A stretch of 64,000 bases of DNA from Lyngbya sp. CCAP 1446/10. Lineage in GTDB: Bacteria > Cyanobacteriota > Cyanobacteriia > Cyanobacteriales > Microcoleaceae. The translations under genes were made by a program, and so were the position numbers. The DNA is taken from positions 1 to 64,000 of the forward strand of contig NZ_JAIGNI010000005.1 in assembly GCF_026130175.1 (NCBI RefSeq), given 5' to 3'. Every line of letters starts with the position of its first letter. The stretch's first letter is position 1. The notes beneath the pieces are model-generated. The model did no database searches and was not told the origin of the DNA. It was given only the letters and a program-made list of their open reading frames with translations. This document shows positions 34,374 to 43,490 of this stretch, piece by piece.

Positions 34374-34706
34374 TTAACTCCTATTGTAATTAGTCCAGTA
34401 TTCTATTGCTTGGCGGATATCTCGGTCTTGAGTGCTTTTATCTCCTCCGCACAGAAGAAGTACAATTGTTGTTCCTACTTGCCCAAAATAGATTCTGAAA
34501 CCAGGGCCATAGTCTATTCTGAGTTCACAAACTCCTTCTCCAACTGAACGATAGTCTCCGAAATTGCCAGAAATAACTCGGTTTAGCCTAGATCTAATCT
34601 TGGCTTTAGTATTCGTATCTTTGAACGAATCAAACCACTCAGCGAAAGGTACTCTGCCCTCTGATGTGACATAACGCTGAATTTCCCTGGGGTGAACTTC
34701 GGGCAT
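34374..34706 (-). CDS. RelE/HigB-like toxin (phage Gp49-like family)
   Basis: 110 residues. The pattern EVHPREIQRYVTSEGRVPFAEWFDSFKD...KAKIRSRLNRVISGNFGDYRSVGEGVCELRIDYGPGFRIYF is typical for the addiction-module killer proteins related to HigB/Gp49, which cut mRNA at the ribosome. The toxin gene comes first, followed by its antitoxin after 4 bp, as in higBA. Upstream lies the truncated second antitoxin gene, so the module has two antitoxins and one toxin. Confidence 0.87.
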   Translation of the reverse strand: MPEVHPREIQRYVTSEGRVPFAEWFDSFKDTNTKAKIRSRLNRVISGNFGDYRSVGEGVCELRIDYGPGFRIYFGQVGTTIVLLLCGGDKSTQDRDIRQAIEYWTNYNRS

Positions 34707-34775
34707 AATTATATTATAGTTGGGTTAGACAGTTAATTGCGATCGCGCTTCAACATTTATAGTATTATCCTCTGT

Positions 34776-35084
34776 CTAAGTACAAACAGCAACAGTTAAT
34801 TTCAACCCCAAAGCATTCAGCCAATTTCCCAGATTATAGATTGTATCACTTCCTTGCTGCGAAAGCAATTCATCCAGTTTTTTTAAGTGCAGTTCATATT
34901 CTTCAGGAGTCATTTTGGGTTTACCCAAAGCTTCGGCTACATCGCCCAAAGCAAGTCTGATTAATGCTTGATCAGGTTCTTCGCCTTCATCTAATTCAAA
35001 ATGAGTTTCGAGATATACTGCCGCAAAACTGTGGTCTTTTAGTCGCGCCATCAAAAAGTCATGATACGGTAAACTTTTAGGCAT
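34776..35084 (-). CDS. Second, truncated antitoxin paralogue without its own toxin
   Basis: 102 residues. The N-terminus (MPKSLPYHDFLMARLKDHSFAAVYLETHFELD) differs from the antitoxin at 34001, but the last 46 residues, from KMTPEEYELHLKK to LTVAVCT, are identical. It stops at a TAG where the paralogue has GAT. Past the stop the same frame still encodes TEDNTINVEARSQLTV and ends at an equivalent TAA (about 34728). So it is a recent duplicate or gene-conversion product that has lost its tail. No second toxin gene is present. Confidence 0.8.
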   Translation of the reverse strand: MPKSLPYHDFLMARLKDHSFAAVYLETHFELDEGEEPDQALIRLALGDVAEALGKPKMTPEEYELHLKKLDELLSQQGSDTIYNLGNWLNALGLKLTVAVCT

Positions 35085-35117
35085 TTTTTAAATCCTATTG
35101 TAAGTCCAGAAGACCGG

Positions 35118-35255
35118 GCGGTTAAAAACCGCGTCTCTACAAACAAAACCCGGATGGTGCGCGGGTTGAATACCGCGCGGTTAATTAAAATTACGTTATT
35201 TTCTTCAGTCCGCGCACCATCCGGACATCGTTTGTGTAGACGCGGTTTAAACCGC
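35118..35255. repeat. Hairpin repeat family, copy 3 with altered inner arms
   Basis: Outer arms are the same as in copies 1 and 2, but the inner arms read CCGGATGGTGCGCGG and CCGCGCACCATCCGG. Both arms changed together. It lies just past the stop of the radical SAM gene. Confidence 0.8.
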
Positions 35256-35295
35256 CGTCTGTTCTTCGTTTGTGTAGACTTTCGCATCCTCTTTC

Positions 35296-36939
35296 CTAAC
35301 TCGTCAACTGCAAATCCTCCGTCTTAAAATGAGTCATCGCCTCAGCCAAATGCTTCTTCAAAGTCGCCTCCGGTAGCGGCCCTTTCAAATGACTCCAAGG
35401 CAAAACCTGATTTAATTCCCACTCTTGAAAAACATAAAAATCCATCTCCGGTAACTGTCCCCGCAACTCCTTAAAAGCCCGCCGATAACTACCCAAAGTA
35501 TCGCCGTAATGCCGCACCAATTCCAACAGCCGAGACAATCTGCGATCGCCCTTCGATAGCAAACCCTGAATCACCGACCAATTATAGCTTTCAGGTCTAA
35601 ATTCTAACCCTAACTTCCGCATTTCTTTATCTAAAAACTTCAGCCTCTTCTCCGCATCTTTATCCACACCAAACCACTGAAAAGGAGTGTGAGATTTCGG
35701 CACAAAAGTGCTGCATCCCAGAGTCAATCGCAAACCAGGAACAGCTTTTCTAATCGCCTTCATCATCGCCACCGTCTCCTCCAAATCCTCCATCTCTTCA
35801 CCAGGAATTCCCGCCATCCCGTAAAGTTTAATCCCCTTTAATCCCCCCGCCTTAGCATTGATAGCAGCTTGGATAATTTCATCATTAGTGAGTTTTTTAT
35901 TGACAATCTTACGGAGGCGCTCGCTACCGCTTTCCACCGCAATAGTCACAGATTTACTATCTCTGTTTGTCAAAATTTGCGCCAATTTAACTGTCACCGT
36001 ATTCGTCCGCACCGAAGAAAGACTAAGCCGCACACCGTCGTATTTCGGATGATTCAAATGCTCCAACAACTGTTCAAATTCCGGGTGTTGAGTCACAGAA
36101 GCACCCAACAAACCCAAACGATTAGTCACAGCTAAACCGCGATCGATCGCCGGAATTAGCGAATCCTCCAAACTCGCAGTTCTAAATGGTAAAGTTAGAT
36201 AACTTGCTAAACAGAAACGGCACATTTCTGGACAACTGCGAACCACTTCCACCATGTAAATATTTTCCCAAGCCGCCTTTTCTGTCACCACAGTCGAAGC
36301 AGATAAAGTATTGCCGCGATAAGTCTGTTTTTCAACCATACTGGGAATTTCCGAATCCACAGGCTGAATCGATTTAATCCCCTGAGTCGCATCCAGATAA
36401 GTTACTTCGTACAAACTGGGAACGTACACTCCCGGAACTTGGGCTAAATGACGCAATTTAGTTTGTCTGTCGGCGCTACGAACTTCTTTACAAGCATCAA
36501 TAAAATTGTCAATCAGATTTTCGCCATCTCCCAGCAAAATCACATCAAAGAAATCTGCAAAAGGTTCAGGATTAGCAGTAAATACCGGACCACCACCGAA
36601 TACAATTGGATGATTATCAGTTCTTTTTGATGACCAAATCGGAATGTCTAAAGATTCCAATAAATTGAGAATATTTACATAGTCTAGTTCCCAAGAAAGC
36701 GAAAATCCCAATAATTCTGGATGTCGGGGAAGTTGTTCGCGGATATCAGTAAATAAACGGCTGACTTCAATATCCGATCGCACAGCCAAAGTAGCCCACA
36801 CAATCTGATAGCCGAGACTGGTGATACCAACCGTGTACTCGTTGGGAAATGCAAAAATAGTCGGGATAGCATCAGCATCGGGGGTTGCTGGGGCAAATAG
36901 CAGGCGTTCTTGGGCAAATGGATTAGGAGTCACAGGCAA
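35296..36939 (-). CDS. B12-binding-type radical SAM protein
   Basis: 547 residues. An N-terminal region resembling the cobalamin-binding fold (about 20-145, with FSLSWELDYVNILNLL and GDGENLI) is followed by the radical SAM domain. Cluster ligands are Cys-236, Cys-240 and Cys-243 (RSCPEMCRFCLAS), with GLKGIKLYGMAGIPGEEMEDL and the C-terminal DKEMRKLGLEFRP further on. The protein belongs to the family often annotated TIGR03960-like, found across cyanobacteria; its reaction is not known. Ends at the hairpin repeat, which may be its terminator. Confidence 0.88.
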   Translation of the reverse strand: MPVTPNPFAQERLLFAPATPDADAIPTIFAFPNEYTVGITSLGYQIVWATLAVRSDIEVSRLFTDIREQLPRHPELLGFSLSWELDYVNILNLLESLDIPIWSSKRTDNHPIVFGGGPVFTANPEPFADFFDVILLGDGENLIDNFIDACKEVRSADRQTKLRHLAQVPGVYVPSLYEVTYLDATQGIKSIQPVDSEIPSMVEKQTYRGNTLSASTVVTEKAAWENIYMVEVVRSCPEMCRFCLASYLTLPFRTASLEDSLIPAIDRGLAVTNRLGLLGASVTQHPEFEQLLEHLNHPKYDGVRLSLSSVRTNTVTVKLAQILTNRDSKSVTIAVESGSERLRKIVNKKLTNDEIIQAAINAKAGGLKGIKLYGMAGIPGEEMEDLEETVAMMKAIRKAVPGLRLTLGCSTFVPKSHTPFQWFGVDKDAEKRLKFLDKEMRKLGLEFRPESYNWSVIQGLLSKGDRRLSRLLELVRHYGDTLGSYRRAFKELRGQLPEMDFYVFQEWELNQVLPWSHLKGPLPEATLKKHLAEAMTHFKTEDLQLTS

Positions 36940-37140
36940 GCAAGTTTAGTGTTAACAATAAGTCTGTTCATGTATCATTTTAAGCCATTACCGAAGTTAT
37001 TGTAGCGTGCTGCTTCGAGCAGAATGTTTGAATCGCAAACTAAAAATCTCCCTCTGATGAACCCTACGGCTAGTTAGCTAACACTTATTAAATCCGTTAC
37101 ATCCGCTACACAATCCGTTGCGGAACTTCCTGCTTCCAAG

Positions 37141-37650
37141 TTACTCTGAAATAGAATCGCGATCATCTCGGTTTTTCGATGGTGGCGGTGCACCGTGAAA
37201 AGTTGCAATCAGTAAACAGATAATCCCAGCATTAATAAACACATCGGCCAGATTAAATACCGGGAACCGAATTATCCTAAAATCGATAAAATCCACAACA
37301 TGGCCCAACACAAATCGATCGATCCCGTTCCCCAGTGCGCCACCCAAAATCAAACCGTAGCCAGCTTGTTCCCAGCGATTAATTCGCGGGCCGAACCAAG
37401 CTAGAATCATCAATCCCACACTCACGCCCAAAGACAGCCACCGCAACCAAATCGCCCCATTGCTAAACAAACTAAAAGCTGCACCGGTATTAACAACATA
37501 GGTGAAGTGAAATATCCCAGGTAACAGTGGCTGAGTCTGCGGGGGAACTGTCAAGTCAAAATTTTGCACCACCCAAAACTTAGTCAAGTGGTCTAAAACT
37601 AAACTGATAATAGCAGCAACCCAGAATAAGGGATTTCTTTTAAAACGCAT
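37141..37650 (-). CDS. lspA: Lipoprotein signal peptidase II
   Basis: 169 residues with four membrane helices. The two catalytic aspartates are in GALGNGIDRFVLGHVVDFIDF and FNLADVFINAG, and the N-terminal Asp in ISLVLDHLTKFWVVQNF is also conserved. LspA cuts the signal peptide of prolipoproteins before the lipid-modified cysteine. Clients encoded in this window would include PstS and Ycf48. The C-terminus is polar (PPPSKNRDDRDSISE). Single gene. Confidence 0.94.
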   Translation of the reverse strand: MRFKRNPLFWVAAIISLVLDHLTKFWVVQNFDLTVPPQTQPLLPGIFHFTYVVNTGAAFSLFSNGAIWLRWLSLGVSVGLMILAWFGPRINRWEQAGYGLILGGALGNGIDRFVLGHVVDFIDFRIIRFPVFNLADVFINAGIICLLIATFHGAPPPSKNRDDRDSISE

Positions 37651-37814
37651 GGATTAGGTAGTAAAATATAGGACATCGGGCAGGAAAAAAGTTACGCAAA
37701 TTTCTGAGTCGCAGTGAGATTGCTCACCAATCCGCAAACACAGTATAACCTAATATCATAACTGATGACTAATGACTAATGACTAATGACAACTGACCAA
37801 TGACAACTGACAAA

Positions 37815-38393
37815 TTAATAAAACATCAAGCGTCGCAAAGTAAATGACAGAAGTGCGATCGCACAAACCACCGCCAATTGCCCCGGCAGGGGATAAACCG
37901 AATATTTCAGAATCTCATCGAATAAAGGTGTTTTTTTACCCGGAATCAGCAAGTAACTAAAAATTAGATAAATTAAGCCGATCGCGTGAACGGTAAATAA
38001 ACCGCACAAACAACTAAAAGCCATCGATTCCAGCCGCGAAGCCACCTTAAAAGCCACCCAGCCACACACCCAAGCACCAGGCACAAAACCCAGCAAATAC
38101 CCAAAACTCGCTTCTTTGAGATAGCCGATGCCGCCGCCTTGAGCAAAAACTGGCCACAAAGTTAATCCTAATACCAAATAGGCAATTTGTGAGAGCGCCG
38201 CAGCATTTTTGCCACCCATGCAGCCTACTAGCAATACTGCTCCAATTTGATAAGTAACACCTAAAGAGTATGCCTGAAGTCCGCGATCGTCCCAAAACCC
38301 GATCGGCATTGTGACAGATGCAGGTAAAAAAGTGCCTCCTATCGTCAGGAGTAAACCAATAAAAGCCCAGATTAATTCAATAGGAGCAGGCAT
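37815..38393 (-). CDS. bioY: Biotin transporter BioY
   Basis: About 192 residues with six membrane helices. It is the substrate-binding S component of an ECF-type biotin transporter; BioY can also act alone. The family pattern PIELIWAFIGLLLTIGGTFLPASV at the start and the Gly-rich PVFAQGGGIGYLKEASFGYLLGFVPGAWVCG loop identify it. The ATG at 38393 was chosen, as the ATG seven codons earlier (38414) lies at the edge of a heptamer array. No ECF ATPase genes are nearby. Confidence 0.88.
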   Translation of the reverse strand: MPAPIELIWAFIGLLLTIGGTFLPASVTMPIGFWDDRGLQAYSLGVTYQIGAVLLVGCMGGKNAAALSQIAYLVLGLTLWPVFAQGGGIGYLKEASFGYLLGFVPGAWVCGWVAFKVASRLESMAFSCLCGLFTVHAIGLIYLIFSYLLIPGKKTPLFDEILKYSVYPLPGQLAVVCAIALLSFTLRRLMFY

Positions 38394-38412
38394 TATAGCA
38401 GATGTTGAAGTC

Positions 38413-38520
38413 ATTGGTCATTAGTCATTAGTCATCAGTCATTAGTCATTGGTCATTGGTCATTGGTCATTGGTCATTGGTCATTGGTCATTGGTCATTG
38501 GTCATTGGTCATTGGTCATC
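38413..38520. repeat. GGTCATT heptamer array
   Basis: About 15 tandem 7-bp units (GGTCATT, with AGTCATT at the left end). It lies directly upstream of bioY. Between here and the Pho box (38520-38865) no gene is seen. Confidence 0.9.
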
Positions 38521-38868
38521 AGGAAGAAGGCAGGAGGCAGAAGGCAAAGAGGAAGAACTCAAGAGGAAGTTGTAACCGACAGTTTATGTTTGTGCAATGC
38601 CAGAACGTCCTAACCGTCAGGGCGGTTGCTATATCATCAGCATTTGTCAGATGCAGCCTGGAATGCCCGCAACTTTTAAGTTCTCAATACTAGCACTACT
38701 GTCAAAACAACCATCATTGTAGGGTTTTCTGGTTCTCAAACCAGGATGTTGTGATACTTTGATCGTGGGAATTTTTCGCAGCCGGGCGATCGCACCCTTG
38801 TTTCCCCACAAATTGATCTTTCACCCATCTGATAAAATCACACTTGTCAAGCTCATCAATGAATTAAA

Positions 38869-38919
38869 TTAATCTTGGTTAACATTAGATTAAGATAAAA
38901 TGTAAATATTTTTAACCTA
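38869..38919 (+). promoter_or_regulatory. Pho-box-like array upstream of pstS
   Basis: Five octamers related to TTAACCTA start at 38869, 38879, 38890, 38901 and 38912, spaced 10, 11, 11 and 11 bp: TTAATCTT, TTAACATT, TTAAGATA, TGTAAATA, TTAACCTA. PhoB/SphR boxes in cyanobacteria are direct repeats of 8 bp with 3-bp spacers, which fits. It lies 67 bp before the pstS start. Confidence 0.7.
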
Positions 38920-38985
38920 AGCTTTACTTTCGCGCGATATGCTATGGCGGGACACCCGTATAACGATCGCAGATTTTGTATACCT

Positions 38986-40146
38986 ATGCTTTTTCGTCTG
39001 AACCTGATTAATCCGAATCGCGTAACAACAGCAATGTCCGCTGTGGCGATCGCCCTCAGCTTAGCAGCTTGCGGCAGCAGCACCACAACCACAGACAGCA
39101 GCCCCACCCCAGGCGCAACCCCCGTTGCAGCCACCGGTACAGCAGCAAACACCAAACTCGTCCTAGCCTCAGACGTAGCCATAACGGCAGCAGGCGCCTC
39201 ATTCCCCGCGCCTCTATATCAGCGTTGGTTTCAAGACTTCAACAAAATCAACCCCAAAGTACAAATTAACTATCAATCAGTAGGCAGCGGCGCCGGAGTC
39301 GAACAATTTACCAAAGGCACAGTAGACTTTGGGGCCAGCGACACCGCCATGAAAGACGACGAAATCGCCAAAGTTCCAGCAGACAAAGGCGTGATTTTGC
39401 TACCCATGACAGCCGGCAGCATCGTCATCGGCTACAACCTGCCAGACGTACCCGAGCTCAAACTGCCCAGAGAGGTTTATTCAGAAATCTTCCAAGGTAA
39501 AATTACCAAGTGGAACGACGCCAAAATAGCAGCAGCCAATCCAGGCGCTAAATTGCCAGACGAAAACATCACCGTCGTCCACCGTTCCGACGGTAGCGGT
39601 ACCACAGCCGTGTTCACCAAACACCTGAGTGCCATCAGCCCCGACTGGAAAACAGCAGTAGGCGAAGGCAAAACAGTACAGTGGCCCGTAGGCGTAGGCG
39701 CAAAAGGCAACGAAGGCGTCACCAGCCAACTCCTGCAAACAGCAGGCAGCATCGGCTACATCGAATACGGCTATGCCAAAAACAACAACGTCAAATTTGC
39801 ATCTCTGCAAAACAAAGCAGGCACATTTGTCGCACCTACAGACGATTCAGCTTCTCAAGCTCTAGCGACTGTGCCCCTACCGGAAAATCTGCGAGCATTT
39901 ATCGAAGACCCCGAAGGCGCTCAATCCTATCCAATTGTCACCTACACTTGGATGCTCGTTCCCAAAAAAGTTGCCGACCCCAACAAAGCCAAAGCTATTG
40001 AGGCAATGGTGGAATACGGCTTAACCGAAGGTCAAAAAGTTAGTGCCGAATTGGGCTACGTTCCTCTGCCCCAAAGCGTCAAAGAAAAAGTAGCTTTGGC
40101 AGCCGATGGCATCAGCCCCGACTACAAGATTGAGATTGGCAAATAG
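38986..40146 (+). CDS. pstS: Phosphate-binding lipoprotein PstS
   Basis: About 386 residues. A lipoprotein signal (AIALSLAAC, lipid Cys-29 from the chosen start) and a Thr/Ser/Pro linker are followed by the PstS fold: ITAAGASFPAPLYQRWF, SVGSGAGVEQFTKGTVDFGASD and VVHRSDGSGTTAVFTKHL, which hold the phosphate-binding residues. It captures phosphate for the PstCAB importer in the plasma membrane. The ATG at 38986 (MLFRLNLINP) was chosen; an ATG 14 codons earlier has no better ribosome site. A Pho-box-like array lies upstream, so control by phosphate is likely. First gene of pstSCAB. Confidence 0.96.
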   Translation: MLFRLNLINPNRVTTAMSAVAIALSLAACGSSTTTTDSSPTPGATPVAATGTAANTKLVLASDVAITAAGASFPAPLYQRWFQDFNKINPKVQINYQSVGSGAGVEQFTKGTVDFGASDTAMKDDEIAKVPADKGVILLPMTAGSIVIGYNLPDVPELKLPREVYSEIFQGKITKWNDAKIAAANPGAKLPDENITVVHRSDGSGTTAVFTKHLSAISPDWKTAVGEGKTVQWPVGVGAKGNEGVTSQLLQTAGSIGYIEYGYAKNNNVKFASLQNKAGTFVAPTDDSASQALATVPLPENLRAFIEDPEGAQSYPIVTYTWMLVPKKVADPNKAKAIEAMVEYGLTEGQKVSAELGYVPLPQSVKEKVALAADGISPDYKIEIGK

Positions 40147-40443
40147 TAATTGAAGGAAGAAGGAAGAAGGAAGAAGGAAGAAGGAAAAGAGATATTTCTC
40201 TAGAGGTGGGTTTGAGCGGAAATATTTGTGGAAAAGTCAGGGAATTAATCAACCCGCCCTTGTTTTAGATAATAATCAGTGCATCACTTATCAACATCCT
40301 CTCTTCTCTTCTCTTCTTCCTTGTGGAACAGGCATCCCGCCTGTGTATTTTGATTCCTTCTAGCGCCTGTGCATTTCTCCAGTTGCTTCTAGCTTTTTGG
40401 CAAAAATGCAATTTTTCCTTAATATTTTTTTGGATTTTTGTAT

Positions 40444-41400
40444 ATGGTTTCAGATAGTAACATCGCTCAATCAGAGAAACGTTCCCGCTCTCGGATAGAA
40501 AAATCCTTAGACCAAGGCTTTATCTGGCTGACTCGGGTTTTGGGAATCGGAGTTGGCGTAATTTTGCTGGTAATCGCGCTCACCGTTGCTTTCAGAGCTT
40601 TACCAGCGATTCAACAGTACGGTTTGGGCTTTCTGTTTAGCAGTGATTGGAATCCCGTTAAAGAAGAGTACGGTGCGCTGCCGATGATTTATGGGACGAT
40701 CGTCAGTTCTGCGATCGCGCTCCTAATTGCAGTACCATTAGGAGTAGGGACTGCCATCTTTTTGAGCGAAGACTTTTTGCCGCTGCCAGTGCGTACAGCT
40801 TTAGTTTTTTTAGTAGAACTTTTAGCCGCCATTCCCAGCGTAGTGTATGGTTTGTGGGGAATTGCTGTATTGATCCCCATTATTACCAACATCGGAAAGT
40901 TTCTCAACGGTAACTTCGGATGGCTGCCGATTTTTAGCACACCGCCAGTGGGGCCGGGAATGTTACCCGCCGGAGTAATTTTGGGGATTATGACTTTGCC
41001 CATTATTACTGCTATCTCCCGCGACTCTTTAGCAAGCCTCCCGCCCGAATTGCGACAAGCATCTCTGGGTTTGGGAGCAACTCGCTGGACAACAATCTTT
41101 AGAGTTCTCGTACCAGCCGCTTTTTCCGGCATTGTCGGCGGAATTATGCTAGGCCTCGGCCGCGCGATGGGAGAAACAATGGCCGCAACGCTGTTAATTG
41201 GCAATTCCAATCAGTTAAGTGCTTCTGTGCTAGCTCCTGCAAATACTATTGCTTCTCTGATGGCAAATCAATTTGCCGAAGCTTCAGGATTGCAAGTTGC
41301 GGCTCTGATGTACACCGGACTAATTCTGTTTATTATGACGCTGATTGTCAATATTTTGGCAGAGTGGATTGTTTCTCAAGTAAGAGCGAAGTACAACTAG
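40444..41400 (+). CDS. pstC: Phosphate ABC transporter permease PstC
   Basis: About 318 residues with six membrane helices, one of the two permease subunits of the high-affinity phosphate importer. PstC-type features are FLFSSDWNPVKEEYGALPMIYGTIVSS and the EAA-like loop SLASLPPELRQASLGLGATRWTTIFRVLVPAAFSGIVGGIMLGLGRAMGET. The ATG at 40444 was chosen; a TTG two codons upstream is also possible. It is 297 bp behind pstS, with repeat DNA between, so pstS may also be transcribed on its own. Confidence 0.96.
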   Translation: MVSDSNIAQSEKRSRSRIEKSLDQGFIWLTRVLGIGVGVILLVIALTVAFRALPAIQQYGLGFLFSSDWNPVKEEYGALPMIYGTIVSSAIALLIAVPLGVGTAIFLSEDFLPLPVRTALVFLVELLAAIPSVVYGLWGIAVLIPIITNIGKFLNGNFGWLPIFSTPPVGPGMLPAGVILGIMTLPIITAISRDSLASLPPELRQASLGLGATRWTTIFRVLVPAAFSGIVGGIMLGLGRAMGETMAATLLIGNSNQLSASVLAPANTIASLMANQFAEASGLQVAALMYTGLILFIMTLIVNILAEWIVSQVRAKYN

Positions 41401-41434
41401 AAGTTTGCCACAATTTCCTACAGAGTTTTAGTTT

Positions 41435-42328
41435 ATGTCAAATAGCGTCTCCGATGAGAATCCTTTGGGATCGAAAACAGGCAGTTTGAAGAAGGTTAAA
41501 AACAGCCAGCAAGCGCTGTTTGGTCTGGCGATGACTGTACTGGCAGGAGCTGGTCTTGCCGTCACTCTTATGCCTTTGTTTGCAGTGCTTTCCTACGTAA
41601 CTGTACAAGGCTTTAATCGCCTAAATTTAGATTTGTTTACCAAGCTGCCCCCCGCGCCCGGACTGTCGGGAGGCGGTATCGCCAATGCCATTCTCGGTAC
41701 ATTAATGACCGTAGGAATTGCTTCTCTAATTGCTGTTCCTTTTGGTGTACTGGCAGCCGTTTATTTGTCGGAGTTCAGCAGAGGCAACATTGCTCGCGGG
41801 GTGCGGTTTGCGACTAATGTGCTCAGCGGCGTTCCTTCGATTATTGCAGGTGTATTTGCCTACGGTTTGTTCGTGGTAAATATGGGAGGTTTTTCGGCAA
41901 TTGCAGGGGGCGCGGCGCTTGCTGTGTTGATGTTGCCGACGATTGTACGGACTACTGACGAAGCACTACAAATTGTCCCGCAAGATATCAGATGGGCGTC
42001 CGTGGGCGTCGGTGCTTCTAATTATCAAACGGTGTTGCAGGTGGTTTTGCCTGCGGCAATTCCGGCTATTTTAACTGGTGTGACGCTGGCAATTGCTCGC
42101 GCTGCTGGAGAAACTGCTCCTTTGATTTTCACGGCGCTGAATTCGCCTTTTTGGCCGGCGGGATTTGATAAGCCAACTCCGAGTCTTTCGGTTTTGGTGT
42201 ACAACTTTGCAACGGTTCCTTTTCAGGCACAGAAAGAGTTGGCTTGGGCTGCATCTTTGATTTTGGTGTTTATGGTTTTGCTGACGAGTATTCTTTCTCG
42301 CTGGGCTACTCGCCAAAAAGTTTATTAA
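41435..42328 (+). CDS. pstA: Phosphate ABC transporter permease PstA
   Basis: 297 residues, six membrane helices, partner of PstC. Features are LSGGGIANAILGTLMTVGIASLIAVPFG and the loop ALQIVPQDIRWASVGVGASNYQTVLQVVLPAAIPAILTGVTLAIARAAGETAPL, which contacts PstB. It lies 34 bp after pstC. Heptamer-like CAGTTGA repeats follow its stop codon closely. Confidence 0.96.
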   Translation: MSNSVSDENPLGSKTGSLKKVKNSQQALFGLAMTVLAGAGLAVTLMPLFAVLSYVTVQGFNRLNLDLFTKLPPAPGLSGGGIANAILGTLMTVGIASLIAVPFGVLAAVYLSEFSRGNIARGVRFATNVLSGVPSIIAGVFAYGLFVVNMGGFSAIAGGAALAVLMLPTIVRTTDEALQIVPQDIRWASVGVGASNYQTVLQVVLPAAIPAILTGVTLAIARAAGETAPLIFTALNSPFWPAGFDKPTPSLSVLVYNFATVPFQAQKELAWAASLILVFMVLLTSILSRWATRQKVY

Positions 42329-42330
42329 TC

Positions 42331-42405
42331 AGTTGACAATTGACAGTTGAGAGTTGACAGTTGTTATTGGTCAGTTGTCATTGGTCAGTTGTAATTGGTC
42401 ATTTG
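42331..42405. repeat. CAGTTGA / GGTCAGTTGTCATT heptamers between pstA and pstB
   Basis: Four CAGTTGA-like units starting 3 bp after the pstA stop, then units of GGTCAGTTGTCATT. They separate pstA from pstB within the operon. Confidence 0.75.
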
Positions 42406-42431
42406 TAAAACTCGATTGGAGTATTAACTGT

Positions 42432-43229
42432 ATGATGGATTTGGATAAGCAAACGGAAACTGTTTTACGGACTGAAAATATCAATATCTTTTACGGCGGT
42501 TTTCACGCTGTTAAAAATGTTTGTATCGAGATTCCTAAAAATCGCATTACTGCTTTGATTGGGCCTTCTGGCTGCGGCAAAAGTACAATTTTGCGATGTT
42601 TTAACCGCCTCAATGATTTGGTTAATGGGTTTCGTTTAGAGGGCCGGATTGATTATCATGGTCAAAATCTTTATGATCCTGATATTGATGCTGTGGAGGT
42701 GCGCCGCAAGATTGGGATGGTGTTTCAAAAGCCGAATCCTTTCCCGAAGTCGATTTATGACAATATTGCTTACGGTGCGAGGGTGAATAATTACAAGGGG
42801 GATATGGATGAGTTGGTGGAAACATCCCTCCGCCAAGCTTATTTGTGGGATGAGGTGAAGGATAAGTTGAAGCAAAGCGGTTTTTCGCTTTCGGGCGGCC
42901 AGCAGCAGCGTTTGTGTATTGCTAGGGCGATCGCCATTAATCCTGATGTAGTATTAATGGATGAACCTTGCGCTTCCCTTGACCCGATTTCCACGATTAA
43001 GATTGAGGAGTTGATGCGGGAACTCAAGGAGAAGTATACCATCGTGATTGTGACTCACAATATGCAGCAGGCTTCTCGGGTTTCTGACTTGACTGCTTTT
43101 TTCAATGCGAAACTTTCTGATGATGGGAAGCGGTTTGGCTATCTTGTGGAGTGTGACAGGACTGAGGTGATTTTCCAAAATCCGAAGGAAGAGTCTACTA
43201 TGGATTATGTCAGCGGCCGTTTTGGTTGA
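42432..43229 (+). CDS. pstB: Phosphate ABC transporter ATP-binding protein PstB
   Basis: 265 residues. Walker A is [11 protein letters not shown] (about 43-52), the signature [17 protein letters not shown], Walker [14 protein letters not shown], and H-loop IVIVTHNM. It drives phosphate uptake by PstSCA. The ATG at 42432 ([10 protein letters not shown]) was chosen; the frame is open upstream but that part is encoded by heptamer repeats. In many bacteria PstB also takes part in phosphate sensing. Last gene of the pst operon; no phoU is seen nearby. Confidence 0.97.
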   Translation: MMDLDKQTETVLRTENINIFYGGFHAVKNVCIEIPKNRITALIGPSGCGKSTILRCFNRLNDLVNGFRLEGRIDYHGQNLYDPDIDAVEVRRKIGMVFQKPNPFPKSIYDNIAYGARVNNYKGDMDELVETSLRQAYLWDEVKDKLKQSGFSLSGGQQQRLCIARAIAINPDVVLMDEPCASLDPISTIKIEELMRELKEKYTIVIVTHNMQQASRVSDLTAFFNAKLSDDGKRFGYLVECDRTEVIFQNPKEESTMDYVSGRFG

Positions 43230-43263
43230 TTTGCGGAATGTTGAAACAATCGCGCTACACAAA

Positions 43264-43335
43264 CGAGGACAATCAAATTGGTTCGTAGTGAGGACTTTAG
43301 TCCGCATAAATCAGAGGACTAAAGTCCTCACTATC
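43264..43335. repeat. GTAGTGAGGACTTTAGTCC dispersed palindrome pair
   Basis: Two inverted copies of a 19-bp motif around a short centre. It could end transcription of both pstB and nblA, which are convergent. An AAACCGGGATTCT palindrome follows at about 43389-43412. Confidence 0.75.
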
Positions 43336-43490
43336 AATTATCTTTATCGCGAGTAATTGACTGGACTTAATATAACTCAAGAATCCCGATTTCTCAAAGA
43401 AACCGGGATTCTAGGTTTTATGTTTAATAGCTCGCTCGCACTTTTTGCACATACAAGCCGCTGATTTTGTGGAAGAAGTTCTCGAAGAGT

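Noticed and set aside
38413-38520. Heptamer arrays as CRISPR repeats
   Set aside because: Units are 7 bp with no spacers, and no cas genes are present in the window.
38597-38722. 41-codon open frame between bioY and pstS
   Set aside because: No ribosome-binding site, no recognisable features, and no sign of conservation.
41435-43229. Possible phoU in the pst operon
   Set aside because: No PhoU-like frame is found after pstB; the next gene on either strand is nblA.
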